Of a stretch of DNA of 64,000 bases, positions 1-11,452 are shown in pieces. The translations under genes and the position numbers were made by a program. Under the pieces are notes generated by a model. The model did no database searches. It was not told the DNA's origin and worked only from the letters and a program-made list of their open reading frames with translations. The stretch's first letter is position 1. The number at the start of each line of letters is the position of its first letter. Location of the stretch: the NCBI GenBank assembly GCA_020861185.1, contig JAJBSV010000012.1, positions 56,566 to 120,565 of the forward strand, written 5' to 3'. The stretch is from Ruminococcus sp. (GTDB taxonomy: Bacteria > Bacillota > Clostridia > Oscillospirales > Ruminococcaceae).

Positions 1-2
1 TC

Positions 3-371
3 ATGAAGGAGAAGCACTACAACGCAATCATCAACGGCGTCAAGGCTTCCGGATTCCCGAAGGTTCCGGTTGACTACGGCTATCGCGATTCAAAGAACTT
101 CTGGTATACCCACTTCTCCCGCCCGATTCCCGAGCTCCTGCCTGTAAGAGAGGGCAACCTCGACTCGGTCAAGTACGCCGCAAAGAGAATCGACCCTGAC
201 GTTCAGTTCACCGATGAGGCTTGCATGAAGCTTATAAACGTCCCGAGAATCTTCCTCCCGACTGCCTTGAAGGGCTGTGTTGACTGGGCAAAGCAGAACG
301 GCGTCACCCTCATCACCGAGGAGCACATGAACATCATCAACGACAAGCGCTCGAAAGAGAAAAACAAATAA
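3..371 (+). CDS. C-terminal part of a protein with a PCP_red-like domain (5' end probably outside window)
   Basis: The last 60 residues (from about residue 60, FTDEACMKLINVP through GVTLITEEHM) have the spacing of the small helical PCP_red domain found at the end of light-independent protochlorophyllide reductase and in various Fe-S or flavin reductases. That family match is by eye. The first 55 residues are not recognised. The frame is open to the window edge and no ribosome site can be seen, so the ATG at base 3 may be internal. It ends 18 bases before the next gene and is probably the first visible member of an operon with the NAD(P)-binding and DUF1295 genes. A redox role is inference. 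Confidence 0.5.
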   Translation: MKEKHYNAIINGVKASGFPKVPVDYGYRDSKNFWYTHFSRPIPELLPVREGNLDSVKYAAKRIDPDVQFTDEACMKLINVPRIFLPTALKGCVDWAKQNGVTLITEEHMNIINDKRSKEKNK

Positions 372-389
372 TTGAAGGGAGAACGTGAA

Positions 390-1241
390 ATGAAAGTAGT
401 ATTGGCAGGAGCTTATGGCAAGCTCGGAAGCGAAATCCTCAAGTCGCTCGTTTCGAGAAACATCGAAACCGTTGCGGCTGACATGGTTGAAAGAGACATC
501 GAGGGGCTTGATAAGTCAAAGTACACCTTCAAGAAGCTCGACGTCACGAATAAAGAGGCTCTCAAGGGCTTGTGCGACGGCGCAGACACGGTCATCACAA
601 CCGTTGGTCTCACTGCCACAAGCGCAACCCTCACAAACTATGACATCGACTACAACGGCAACCTGAATCTTTTGGAAGAAGCCAGGAGTGCCGGCGTCAC
701 GAAGTTCGTCTATATTTCGGTTATCAAGGCTGACAAGGCGTCCGACGTCCCGATGCTCCACGCAAAGTATCTCTTTGAAGAGAAACTGAAGGAAAGCGGA
801 ATCTCCTATGTCATCCACCGCCCGACCGGATATTTCTACGATATAGTCAAAGTCTTCAAGCCTATGATTGAGAACGGCAAGGTTACCCTTCTCGGCAAGG
901 CTCCCGTTCATGCCAACGTCGTCCACACTCCCGACTTCGCCGAGTTCATCGTCGACCACATCGGCGACAATAATGTCACCTATGATGTCGGCGGCAAGGA
1001 GACCTGGTCTTATGAAGAGATTGCCCGCATGTGCTTTGCAGCGGCAGGCAAGGAGCCGGTCATCAAGCGTGCTCCGGCTTGGCTCTTCGACGTCTTGGGA
1101 AATCTCCCGAAGAACAAGAAGAACGGCAAGAAGGCAATCCTCAAGTTCTCGAAGTGGACTCTGACGGAAGAGATGGTCGGCGACACACATGTCGGCGATT
1201 CAAGCTTCAAAGAGTACATCAACGAGAGTTTCAAGAAGTAA
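390..1241 (+). CDS. NAD(P)-binding NmrA-like / atypical short-chain dehydrogenase family protein
   Basis: A 283-residue protein starting with a Rossmann fold: the glycine motif GAYGKLG lies at residues 7-13 and an acidic residue follows beta-2. The middle part (FVYISVIKAD, then HAKYLFEEKL, then YVIHRPTGYF) matches atypical SDR or NmrA-type nucleotide-sugar epimerase-like proteins, in which the usual YxxxK is altered. I chose ATG 390 over the in-frame TTG at 372 because GAAGGGA sits at 374-380, about 9 bases upstream. It lies 14 bases before the DUF1295 gene. The substrate is unknown; a redox or regulatory NAD(P) sensor are both possible. Confidence 0.75.
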   Translation: MKVVLAGAYGKLGSEILKSLVSRNIETVAADMVERDIEGLDKSKYTFKKLDVTNKEALKGLCDGADTVITTVGLTATSATLTNYDIDYNGNLNLLEEARSAGVTKFVYISVIKADKASDVPMLHAKYLFEEKLKESGISYVIHRPTGYFYDIVKVFKPMIENGKVTLLGKAPVHANVVHTPDFAEFIVDHIGDNNVTYDVGGKETWSYEEIARMCFAAAGKEPVIKRAPAWLFDVLGNLPKNKKNGKKAILKFSKWTLTEEMVGDTHVGDSSFKEYINESFKK

Positions 1242-1255
1242 GGGGGGATTAAGCT

Positions 1256-2061
1256 ATGAGTATATGGGGATATTTTGGGATATTCTTTGTCGTCAGCCTT
1301 CTGTGCTGTGCAATCGGATTCAAGAAGTATGTCTACTTCCTCTCGGTCGGCTACGGCTTCTCCGTAATCGGCTTGGCGTGGCGTATCTCGTCTCCGCATT
1401 TGCGGGCGGCTTCGCATGGAATATCGTAACGATTTTGCAGTGCGTTCTTTTCGTAATCTACGGTGCAAGACTTTCCGGCTTCCTGCTCGCGAGGGAGCTT
1501 AAGAACGGCAACTATCGCAAGGTTCTTAAAGAGGCTACGAAAGAGGACGAAAAGCCGATGCCTGTCTTCGTCAAGATTGCAATCTGGATTTGCGTCGGGC
1601 TCCTCTACTTCGCCCAGACCTCGCCGGTCTTCTACAGAATCTATAACGGCAAGGGCGAGGACGTCGTCCTTCCGCTTATCGGCGTAATCATCAGCGCCTG
1701 CGGGCTCATCCTCGAGTCGATTTCCGACAAACAGAAGAGCGCCCAGAAGGCTGAAAACCCGAACATGGTTGCAACCAAGGGGCTCTTTAAGATGGTCAGA
1801 TGCCCGAACTATCTCGGCGAAATCATCTTCTGGACGGGTGTCCTCATCGGTTCGGTCAACGCTCTTCATGGCGTAGGACAGTGGATTGTTGCGGTCCTCG
1901 GCTGGATTCTCATCGTGATGGTAATGTTCAACGGCGCACAGCGTCTCGACCGCCGTCAGGAAAAGAGATACGGCTCTATGAAGGAATACAGGGACTATGC
2001 CGACCACACACCGATTATTCTGCCGCTGATTCCTCTTTATCATGTCGGAAAATATAAATAA
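1256..2061 (+). pseudogene. DUF1295 / steroid 5-alpha-reductase-like membrane enzyme, broken by a 1-base frameshift near 1375
   Basis: Translation from ATG 1256 (ribosome site AAGGGGGGA at 1241-1249) gives a hydrophobic N-terminus that stops at about 1429. From about 1372 the +1 frame (frame of 1378) continues smoothly as GVAYLVSAFAGGF and runs to 2061. Adding one G to the GG at 1375-1376 joins the two into a single protein of about 268 residues. The C-terminal half shows the DUF1295 hallmarks: MVRCPNYLGEIIFWTG and RRQEKRYGSMKEYRDY, followed by a final hydrophobic PLIPLY. DUF1295 proteins are multi-pass reductases or methyltransferases of lipid or steroid-like substrates. Either the gene is disrupted or the base was lost in sequencing. 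Confidence 0.72.
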
Positions 2062-2079
2062 TAGAAGGGAAAGAAAAAT

Positions 2080-2727
2080 ATGACCATACCAATGGCGCTC
2101 GTCGATTACATTCCGGTTCTGATGTTTTTAATCGCCGCTGTAATCCTTCGAAGAGACCTTTACAAAAGCATGAGCAAGGGTGCGTTTGCGCTCTTCTCGG
2201 CGGGAACCATAACCGTTTTCGTCGCCGGATTCTATAAGGCAACGTGGAAGCTCCTCTATGCCGCAGGAGTCTGCGACTTCACATCCTTAAACAAATCCTT
2301 CTTCCCGATGCAGACGACCGGCTTCGTCCTCGCCGCACTCGGAATGCTCGCTCTCCTCTGCCACAAGCAGGGAAACGAAAACAAGCTCAACTCGGTTGCG
2401 ATTATTCCGGTTCTCGGAATCCTCCTGACCGCCGCGGCACCGGCTGAGTACTCCGGCACGATGATTTTCGTCATGCTGATGGTCTTGGGCGTGCTCGTCC
2501 TCGACGTTGGACTCATAATCATCTCGGCAAGGCACAAGCAAACCCTCGCCGCCGTGATTTACGGAATCTCGTTCGTGTTCGTAATGGGCATGGGATATCT
2601 TTCATCGAAAGATTTCGAACAGGCTTCGATGAACTGGATTGCGGAATTCACCAACGTCCTCGGACAGGGAACGTTCCTTTTGGCGACTTGGATGCTCCAT
2701 AAAAAGGCGTTTGCGGAAAATAAGTAA
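2080..2727 (+). CDS. Seven-TM membrane protein of unknown function
   Basis: The 215-residue protein is almost entirely hydrophobic, with about seven membrane segments (near residues 5-22, 30-50, 70-88, 104-120, 125-148, 154-172 and 188-205) separated by short charged loops. I do not recognise the family. GAAGGGA lies 8 bases upstream of the ATG and the gene begins 18 bases after the DUF1295 frame, so it probably shares its transcript. A strong terminator follows it directly, marking it as the last gene of the unit. Rhomboid, YhhN-like or TspO-like functions cannot be supported, because no catalytic motif is visible. Confidence 0.7.
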   Translation: MTIPMALVDYIPVLMFLIAAVILRRDLYKSMSKGAFALFSAGTITVFVAGFYKATWKLLYAAGVCDFTSLNKSFFPMQTTGFVLAALGMLALLCHKQGNENKLNSVAIIPVLGILLTAAAPAEYSGTMIFVMLMVLGVLVLDVGLIIISARHKQTLAAVIYGISFVFVMGMGYLSSKDFEQASMNWIAEFTNVLGQGTFLLATWMLHKKAFAENK

Positions 2728-2747
2728 AGATTTTTAAGGTATAAGAT

Positions 2748-2782
2748 AACCCCACCGTAGAGATGCGGTGGGGTTGATTTTT
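2748..2782 (+). terminator. Rho-independent terminator of the 1-2.7 kb operon
   Basis: The 10-base stem AACCCCACCG (2748-2757) pairs perfectly with CGGTGGGGTT (2766-2775) across an 8-base loop and is followed by GATTTTT. It lies 21 bases after the stop codon of the 7-TM protein gene. Confidence 0.9.
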
Positions 2783-2797
2783 GCAGTAAAACAAAAA

Positions 2798-2872
2798 TTA
2801 CAACGAAAAATGTAGCCGACATTACACTTTTTGCAGGGAAAAAGTGTGTACGGCTACATTTTTTACAACGAA
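2798..2872. repeat. Large palindrome flanked by 10-base direct repeats
   Basis: AAAAATGTAGCCG (2806-2818) pairs with CGGCTACATTTTT (2851-2863), and inside it ACACTTTTT pairs with AAAAAGTGT. The whole hairpin is bracketed by TTACAACGAA at 2798-2807 and 2863-2872. It sits in the gap between the housekeeping-type operon and the AT-rich restriction genes. It may be a miniature mobile element with its target duplication or a transcription barrier; its origin is not shown by the sequence. Confidence 0.6.
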
Positions 2873-2942
2873 TAGGTGTTAAGCTCTTAAATATGCGAAC
2901 GTTTGAGCATATAGTCCCTTATTAATAGTGACTTATTGTATG

Positions 2943-2970
2943 TAGACTTTTTGTATTCACATTTTATAAT
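2943..2970 (+). promoter_or_regulatory. Promoter of the restriction-modification controller gene, with possible controller boxes upstream
   Basis: A perfect -10 TATAAT (2965-2970) is preceded at 16 bases by the weak -35 TAGACT (2943-2948). AGTC/GACT-type elements occur at 2913-2916, 2930-2933 and 2945-2948, which resembles the operators of type II R-M controller proteins. The assignment as controller boxes is inference. Confidence 0.5.
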
Positions 2971-2993
2971 TAAAAACATAGAGGTGAAATTTC

Positions 2994-3206
2994 ATGGATA
3001 TCGTTAAAGTCTTTGGAACAAACTTAAAGAAATATCGCACTGCCTTAGGCTTGTCTCAAGAAGCATTTGCAGAAAAATGTGGTATGCACAGAACATATAT
3101 CAGTGCAATCGAATGCCACCGCCGTAGCATTTCGCTTGAGAATGTTCAAAGGATAGCAGATGCGCTTGGAGTTGAAACTTATAAATTATTTTTGGAGGAA
3201 AAATAG
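2994..3206 (+). CDS. XRE-family controller (C) protein of a type II restriction-modification system
   Basis: A 70-residue protein that is nothing but an XRE helix-turn-helix domain: LGLSQEAFAEKCGMHRTYIS (residues 19-38) is the turn and recognition helix, and the end IADALGVETYKLFLEE is the usual closing helix. GAGGTG lies just upstream of the ATG. Size and position, immediately before a restriction nuclease gene whose start is 3 bases after its stop, match C proteins that activate the nuclease gene late and repress themselves. It probably acts on the AGTC/GACT elements around its own promoter. It is a clear HTH protein; the controller role comes from context. Confidence 0.85.
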   Translation: MDIVKVFGTNLKKYRTALGLSQEAFAEKCGMHRTYISAIECHRRSISLENVQRIADALGVETYKLFLEEK

Positions 3207-3209
3207 AAA

Positions 3210-3942
3210 TTGATTACAACACTTGACGACTTCATACGAGAATACAAAAGAATCATCAATATGGGATGGATAAAAGCACACCGTTCAGGACCTACTGGCA
3301 TCGGAAAGACATTGGAAGACCTTCTCGGAATCAAAGAAAACAATCTTGACATGCCGGATTTTGGAGAATATGAGCTAAAATCTTGCCGAATTGACTCAAA
3401 CAGCATGCTGACTATGTTCACCAAATCACCACAGCCAAGAAAATCAAATACATATCTCCGCTTGAAGTATGGCTATTCCAGCGATACTTATTTCAGTGAC
3501 GAAAAAGTTATTCATTCAACACTATCGGCAAATCGCTTCACCAAAATCTCAAGTAGCGGACACAGTCTCAAAATCTCTTGCCTTGAAGATGGCATTTATA
3601 TTGAATCAGAATCTGGAATAGAAAATGTTTTTTTGGTCAAAAGCTAACCTTAAAAAATGCTTTGAGAAAAAATATAAAAACAAATTTGTTTACGCCAAGG
3701 CTGATTCAAGAGGTAGCGGAGCAAATGAAGAATTCCGCTTTATAAGCGCTTTCGAGGTGTCCGGATTCAACTATGACTCATTTATTCACCTATTAGAATC
3801 GGGAAAAATCTACGTTGATTTGCGCATAGGACAATATCACGGTGGAGCAAAAGACGGAAAGACACATGACCACGGCACCAGATTCAGAATCAAAGAAATC
3901 GACCAGCCACTATTATTCACTCACAACATACAAATTGTATAA
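3210..3942 (+). pseudogene. MvaI/BcnI-family restriction endonuclease, split by a frameshift in a T7 run
   Basis: Two consecutive frames together make one nuclease of about 243 residues, the normal size of MvaI and BcnI (238-246). The first (TTG 3210, ribosome site GGAGG at 3194-3198) holds GPTGIGKTLEDLLGI, then PDFGEYELKS with the catalytic Asp and E-x-K. The second begins after the frame changes at 3625-3647 and holds FVYAKADSRGSG and VDLRIGQYHGG, ending with HGTRFRI. Removing one T from the seven at 3628-3634 restores one frame. MvaI and BcnI cut CC/WGG and CC/SGG as monomers; the target here cannot be read. As given, the protein would be truncated before its C-terminal half, so the system may lack nuclease activity. 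Confidence 0.78.
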
Positions 3943-3972
3943 AAAAAGGGCTATCTGCCCTCTTATTTTTTT
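3940..3972. terminator. Bidirectional terminator between the convergent nuclease and methylase genes
   Basis: AGGGC (3947-3951) pairs with GCCCT (3957-3961). An A-run lies on the left and CTTATTTTTTT on the right, so it can end transcription from both strands. It overlaps the methylase stop codon. Confidence 0.75.
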
Positions 3973-5438
3973 CGCAATACAACTATACGCTCGTTAGTCA
4001 TCGTTGACGACTTTTGCCCTACCTCATTTGTTGGAGAGTTCAATGACGGCATAGTTTTATTAACAATATTTCGGTCTATTGTGTACACATATTCCATGTC
4101 ATATTGTGTGGCTAGTTCTGCTATAATGACATCAGTGCGAAGAATTTCTCCTTTTACTGTCCTATTACCGACGACCCAAAATTGATACCCAGCTTCTCTT
4201 GTCTTTTGGGAAATAGTAGAAATAGATTTGTCTAGGTCACAATAGAAACTATACACATCTCCTGCTCGCTTGAAATCAATATCGCGAATAACGCTAAGTG
4301 ACTTTTTTAATGTATCACTCTTAATATCAGATTCAAACCAGTCTGTATGCTTAGTTCCCCCCATCAATGAACGGTCAATTCCCATGATTTCTTTTTCAGA
4401 AAGATTATCAAGATTAAGCCACTGCAGTGACAAGCGACTATACTCACCATATGCGACAGTTGTACGGCTGTCACCATATGGTGGTGAGGTAATGACTAAA
4501 TCCACAGAATCATCCGGTATATCCATAAGAGTACAAGAATCACCTCTATAAACAGTAACCTTTGATTTAGGGAAAGTCATTTCGTATCTTTTCACAAAAT
4601 CATTCATTTTACCGATATTGCGTTGCAATATATTCGTGAAGGTACCGATAACTTCCGGTTTAAATGCTTCTACTTTTGCCGGCGGCATCCTGAACATTTT
4701 GAATTCGCCATTCCTTCTGTTAGAAACAAATCTGATAGTCTCACTAAAAGCAACAAAAATGAAATCACGAATATCTTCGTTGTGTACTTTCAGTATTTCG
4801 GTCTTTATCAAAGAAAGAAGAAGAATCGCACGCGGCTTAAACCAATAACCGATATTTCTAAAGTCAGGAACTTCAATATCCAAGTAATTATCGCCTACAT
4901 ACTTTCGCAAGTAATCAGGCGCACCTTCTCCCCATCCTTGCTTGGCAGTCAAATCGAGCTTATAAGCGTTTTGTATAACATCGTCCACTCCATCAACCTG
5001 TAGCTGACAGTCATAATATCTGTTCTTAATTCTCTCAGTAAGATTATCTGCCTCTCGTTTCAGTTCGTCAACATCCAAAGGAGTCGTTTTCACCTTGCAC
5101 AGAAGCACAGCTAATGGGTTCATGTCATTGCCACAGACGTTTTGAATTCCGGCAAGCATTCCTTCCACTAAAACTGTGCCTGACCCTGCAAACGGATCCA
5201 AGAGGGACTCAACCGGCATGATTTCTTTTACTATTCTGATAATATTTCTGCTGATTGGACAAACCATCATTGCAGGATAGTTATGGATACCATGCGTATA
5301 CTCATGAACATCTTCATTTTTGAAATCCCAATAGTCCGCTGGCAACGACTTAAGGGCAGAGATTAATTTAGCATCGGCAACACCAATCTCTTTAGTGGCT
5401 AACGGTCTAAATTCCTGACATTCACTGTACCTACACAT
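3963..5438 (-). CDS. Site-specific DNA methyltransferase (probably N4-cytosine), cognate of the MvaI/BcnI-like nuclease
   Basis: The 491-residue protein has the AdoMet loop DPFAGSGTVLVEG at about residues 81-93 and the catalytic motif TSPPYGDS at about 317-324. SPPY is typical of N4-cytosine methylases, which agrees with the partner nuclease because MvaI and BcnI systems protect by N4-methylation. The AdoMet motif precedes the catalytic motif, an arrangement seen in alpha/gamma or permuted enzymes rather than classical beta ones. GAGGTGGG precedes the ATG. It is convergent to the controller and nuclease genes and sits 45 bases downstream of yebC on the same strand, so some readthrough from yebC is possible. 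AT-rich codon use separates it from its neighbours and suggests acquisition. Confidence 0.88.
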   Translation of the reverse strand: MCRYSECQEFRPLATKEIGVADAKLISALKSLPADYWDFKNEDVHEYTHGIHNYPAMMVCPISRNIIRIVKEIMPVESLLDPFAGSGTVLVEGMLAGIQNVCGNDMNPLAVLLCKVKTTPLDVDELKREADNLTERIKNRYYDCQLQVDGVDDVIQNAYKLDLTAKQGWGEGAPDYLRKYVGDNYLDIEVPDFRNIGYWFKPRAILLLSLIKTEILKVHNEDIRDFIFVAFSETIRFVSNRRNGEFKMFRMPPAKVEAFKPEVIGTFTNILQRNIGKMNDFVKRYEMTFPKSKVTVYRGDSCTLMDIPDDSVDLVITSPPYGDSRTTVAYGEYSRLSLQWLNLDNLSEKEIMGIDRSLMGGTKHTDWFESDIKSDTLKKSLSVIRDIDFKRAGDVYSFYCDLDKSISTISQKTREAGYQFWVVGNRTVKGEILRTDVIIAELATQYDMEYVYTIDRNIVNKTMPSLNSPTNEVGQKSSTMTNERIVVLRKK

Positions 5439-5483
5439 TTACCCACCTCTACAAATCAAAGCAAATAGTAACCTTTGCGTAAC

Positions 5484-6227
5484 TCACTCTTCCCCATCCT
5501 CCTCCGGCATATCCCAGTTGTGATATACCTGCTGGACGTCGTCGTTGTCGTCGAGGGCGTCGAGGAGGAGACCCATGAACTTGAGCTGGGTTTCGTCGGT
5601 GAGGGTGGTATAGGTCGAGGGAATCATCGTGTCCTCTGCCGAGACGAGCTTATAGCCCGTTCCGGAAAGCTTCTCGGAAATCTTATAAACGTCGTTCGGG
5701 TCGGTGGAGACTTCGATAACATCATCTTCGACGTTGAAGTCGTTTGCGCCGGCATCGAAGCAGTCCTCCATCAGCTTGTCTTCGTCGACTCCGTCGTTCT
5801 CGAGGACGATAACGCCCTTGCGGGTGAACATGAAGGAAACACAACCGGTCGTGCCCATGTTTCCGCCGAACTTGTCGAAGTAGTGGCGGACATCTGCCGC
5901 AGTGCGGTTCTTGTTGTCGGTGAGGCACTCGACGATGATGGCGACTCCGCCGGGACCGTAGCCCTCATAAACCATCGTCTCGTAGCTGTTCTTGTCGTTG
6001 TCGCCGGCGGCTTTCTTGATAACACGCTCGATGTTGTCGTTCGGGACGTTATTAGCCTTCGCCTTGGCGATAAGGTCTCTCAGCTTGGAGTTGGACGCAG
6101 GGTCAGGACCTCCCTCCTTGACGCAGACGGTAATCTCTCTGCCCATACGGGTGAAGACCTTCGCCTTCGCGCCGTCCGCAATTTCCTTCTTGCGCTTGAT
6201 GTTGTTCCACTTTGAATGTCCTGACAT
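5484..6227 (-). CDS. yebC: YebC/PmpR (TACO1) family protein
   Basis: The 247-residue length and the start MSGHSKWNNIKRKK are diagnostic of the YebC family, as are GPDPASNSKLRDLIAKAK and the later YEGYGPGGVAIIVE and GCVSFMFTRKG. Members were described as DNA-binding regulators (PmpR, YebC). More recent work connects the family with translation of difficult stretches such as polyproline, as for mitochondrial TACO1. Here it is the last gene of the rplU-prp-rpmA-obg-mrnC set, 12 bases after mrnC, a translation-linked context. The AAGGAGA ribosome site lies just before the ATG. Confidence 0.95.
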   Translation of the reverse strand: MSGHSKWNNIKRKKEIADGAKAKVFTRMGREITVCVKEGGPDPASNSKLRDLIAKAKANNVPNDNIERVIKKAAGDNDKNSYETMVYEGYGPGGVAIIVECLTDNKNRTAADVRHYFDKFGGNMGTTGCVSFMFTRKGVIVLENDGVDEDKLMEDCFDAGANDFNVEDDVIEVSTDPNDVYKISEKLSGTGYKLVSAEDTMIPSTYTTLTDETQLKFMGLLLDALDDNDDVQQVYHNWDMPEEDGEE

Positions 6228-6239
6228 GTAAATCTCTCC

Positions 6240-6650
6240 TTAGTTTAATGCTGAGTCCTGATTTGTCCAAATAATTTCAAATAATTCGCGAACCCGCTCC
6301 TGCTGTCCCGTCAGATATAAGTATCCGAAAAGGCACTCGAGTGCGGTCGCTGTTCTGTATTCACGGACGCTTGAATGCTTCGGCGGAGTGATTCCTCCGG
6401 CATTCCTTCCTCTGCGGAAGATGTCCGATTCCTCTTCCGAAAGAAGAGGCAAAATTTTTTCGCTCACAGCCGACTGAAACTCACAGCAGACGTACTTGAC
6501 CGTGAGACTGTGGAGCTTTCCGGCGGGCATATTGGCGCTCAGGATGAGCTTTTCTCTGACGAGCTGTTCATAAACGCTGTCGCCCATGAATGCGAGCGCA
6601 GTGGGACTGTATTGTCCCACTTCCTTTTTATCCAAAGCCTTGAACGACAT
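6240..6650 (-). CDS. mrnC: Mini-ribonuclease III (23S rRNA maturation)
   Basis: A 136-residue RNase III catalytic domain without the double-stranded RNA-binding domain, as in Bacillus MrnC, which trims the 23S rRNA ends. Residues LAFMGDSVYE carry the family's variant catalytic segment, and RGRNAGGITPPKH with YRTATALECLFGYLYL carries the second one. I chose ATG 6650 over the upstream TTG at 6662 because GGAGG lies at 6656-6660, between them. It lies between obg and yebC with gaps of about a dozen bases, so it is in one transcript with ribosome assembly genes. Confidence 0.92.
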   Translation of the reverse strand: MSFKALDKKEVGQYSPTALAFMGDSVYEQLVREKLILSANMPAGKLHSLTVKYVCCEFQSAVSEKILPLLSEEESDIFRRGRNAGGITPPKHSSVREYRTATALECLFGYLYLTGQQERVRELFEIIWTNQDSALN

Positions 6651-6664
6651 TCTATCCTCCAAAG

Positions 6665-8295
<1,631 letters not shown>

Positions 8296-8332
8296 TTTAT
8301 TTCACCGCTTTCTGAATTCGTTGGAATCTCCG

Positions 8333-8650
8333 TTACGATTCTTCAATCGTAACCGCTACATTTTCGGGGTACTCTTCGCTCAAGGCTTCAAGGTGCTCTT
8401 TCAAAGCTCCTATAAGCCTGTCCGCATCCGAAGACTTCTCATTCACTGTGAACTTCACCGTGTCGTCGTAAACTTCCGGCACTGCGTCCACATTAAAGCC
8501 GTCAATGCAACTGTTGACAGTGAGCATCACTGCCGAGGAAACGGCGGCACAAACGATGTCGCTCCCCGCTTCCGAATATCCCGAATGTCCCGAGACGGAA
8601 AAGCTTTTATAGCTCCCCTGCCCGGTCACTTTAAATAACGCCGTTATCAT
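8333..8650 (-). CDS. prp: Ribosomal-processing cysteine protease Prp (YsxB)
   Basis: A 105-residue protein with the family signature GHSGYSEAGSDIVCAAVS at residues 21-38. His22 and Cys34 are the catalytic pair and Asp31 lies between them. Prp cuts the N-terminal extension off L27, which is encoded immediately downstream with the matching FF-AHKKG site. The ATG overlaps the stop region of rplU by one base, so translation is probably coupled. Prp is essential in species whose L27 carries the extension. Confidence 0.94.
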   Translation of the reverse strand: MITALFKVTGQGSYKSFSVSGHSGYSEAGSDIVCAAVSSAVMLTVNSCIDGFNVDAVPEVYDDTVKFTVNEKSSDADRLIGALKEHLEALSEEYPENVAVTIEES

Positions 8651-8964
8651 TATGCCTTGATGGCTTCGATTCTCACCTGAGTGTAGGGCTGTCTGTGACC
8701 CTGCTTCTTGTGAGAAGAGCCCTTCTTGGGCTTGTAGGTGAAAACGGTAATCTTCTTAGCCTTGCCGTTCTTAAGAACCTTGGCATCAACGGTTGCGCCC
8801 TTAACATAGGGTGTACCAACAGAAGTTGTCTCGCCGTCAGAGAGGACTACAACCTTGTCGAAGGTTACTTCCTCATCGGCTTCTACGGGAAGCTTCTCGA
8901 TGAAGACGACATCGCCCTCGTGAACCTGATACTGCTTTCCGCCTGTTTCAATTACTGCATACAT
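8650..8964 (-). CDS. rplU: 50S ribosomal protein bL21
   Basis: The 104-residue protein starts with the invariant [14 protein letters not shown] and ends with the [16 protein letters not shown] segment of bL21. It is the first gene of the rplU-prp-rpmA-obg-mrnC-yebC transcript. A strong promoter lies 99 bases upstream and the leader between them is long enough to be regulatory. Confidence 0.97.
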   Translation of the reverse strand: MYAVIETGGKQYQVHEGDVVFIEKLPVEADEEVTFDKVVVLSDGETTSVGTPYVKGATVDAKVLKNGKAKKITVFTYKPKKGSSHKKQGHRQPYTQVRIEAIKA

Positions 8965-9056
8965 TTCTCGGCACCTGCCTTTACTATAAAACTCGCTATG
9001 CGACGGAGAAAAAGCTCATAAAATCGCTCTTTACTTGAGAACCGACCATAAGCGGC
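8965..9056 (-). promoter_or_regulatory. 5' leader of rplU, candidate L21 leader element
   Basis: About 90 bases separate the -10 of the rplU promoter from the ATG. The 3' part reads AAAGGCAGGTGCCGAGAA just before the ATG, which serves as the ribosome site and resembles the conserved end of the L21 leader structures of Bacillota. No terminator is visible. Assignment as an autoregulatory leader is inference and needs a covariance search. Confidence 0.5.
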
Positions 9057-9062
9057 TTAAAG

Positions 9063-9091
9063 ATTATACTACATTACGGGGTCAAATGCAA
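9063..9091 (-). promoter_or_regulatory. Promoter of the rplU operon
   Basis: On the minus strand -35 TTGCAT (9086-9091) and -10 TATAAT (9063-9068) are 17 bases apart. It lies between the end of the clpE-like gene and rplU. Confidence 0.85.
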
Positions 9092-9127
9092 CTCCGAAGT
9101 CTGAATGTTCACAAAAAATTTACAAAT

Positions 9128-11431
<2,304 letters not shown>

Positions 11432-11452
11432 TTATTATCTCCGATTCAAATA

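Noticed and set aside
516..1190. Minus-strand open frame of 224 codons
   Set aside because: Antisense shadow of the NAD(P)-binding protein gene, with no family motifs.
2798..2872. CRISPR-like repeat pair
   Set aside because: Only two short copies flanking a palindrome, no spacer series and no cas genes.
3625..3942. Second nuclease frame as a separate small gene
   Set aside because: No ribosome site; its content is the C-terminal half of the MvaI/BcnI fold begun by the first frame.
5475..6215. Long plus-strand open frame of 246 codons
   Set aside because: It lies wholly antisense to yebC, has an unnatural Val/Leu/Asp/Gly-rich composition caused by the complementary codons, and lacks a ribosome site.
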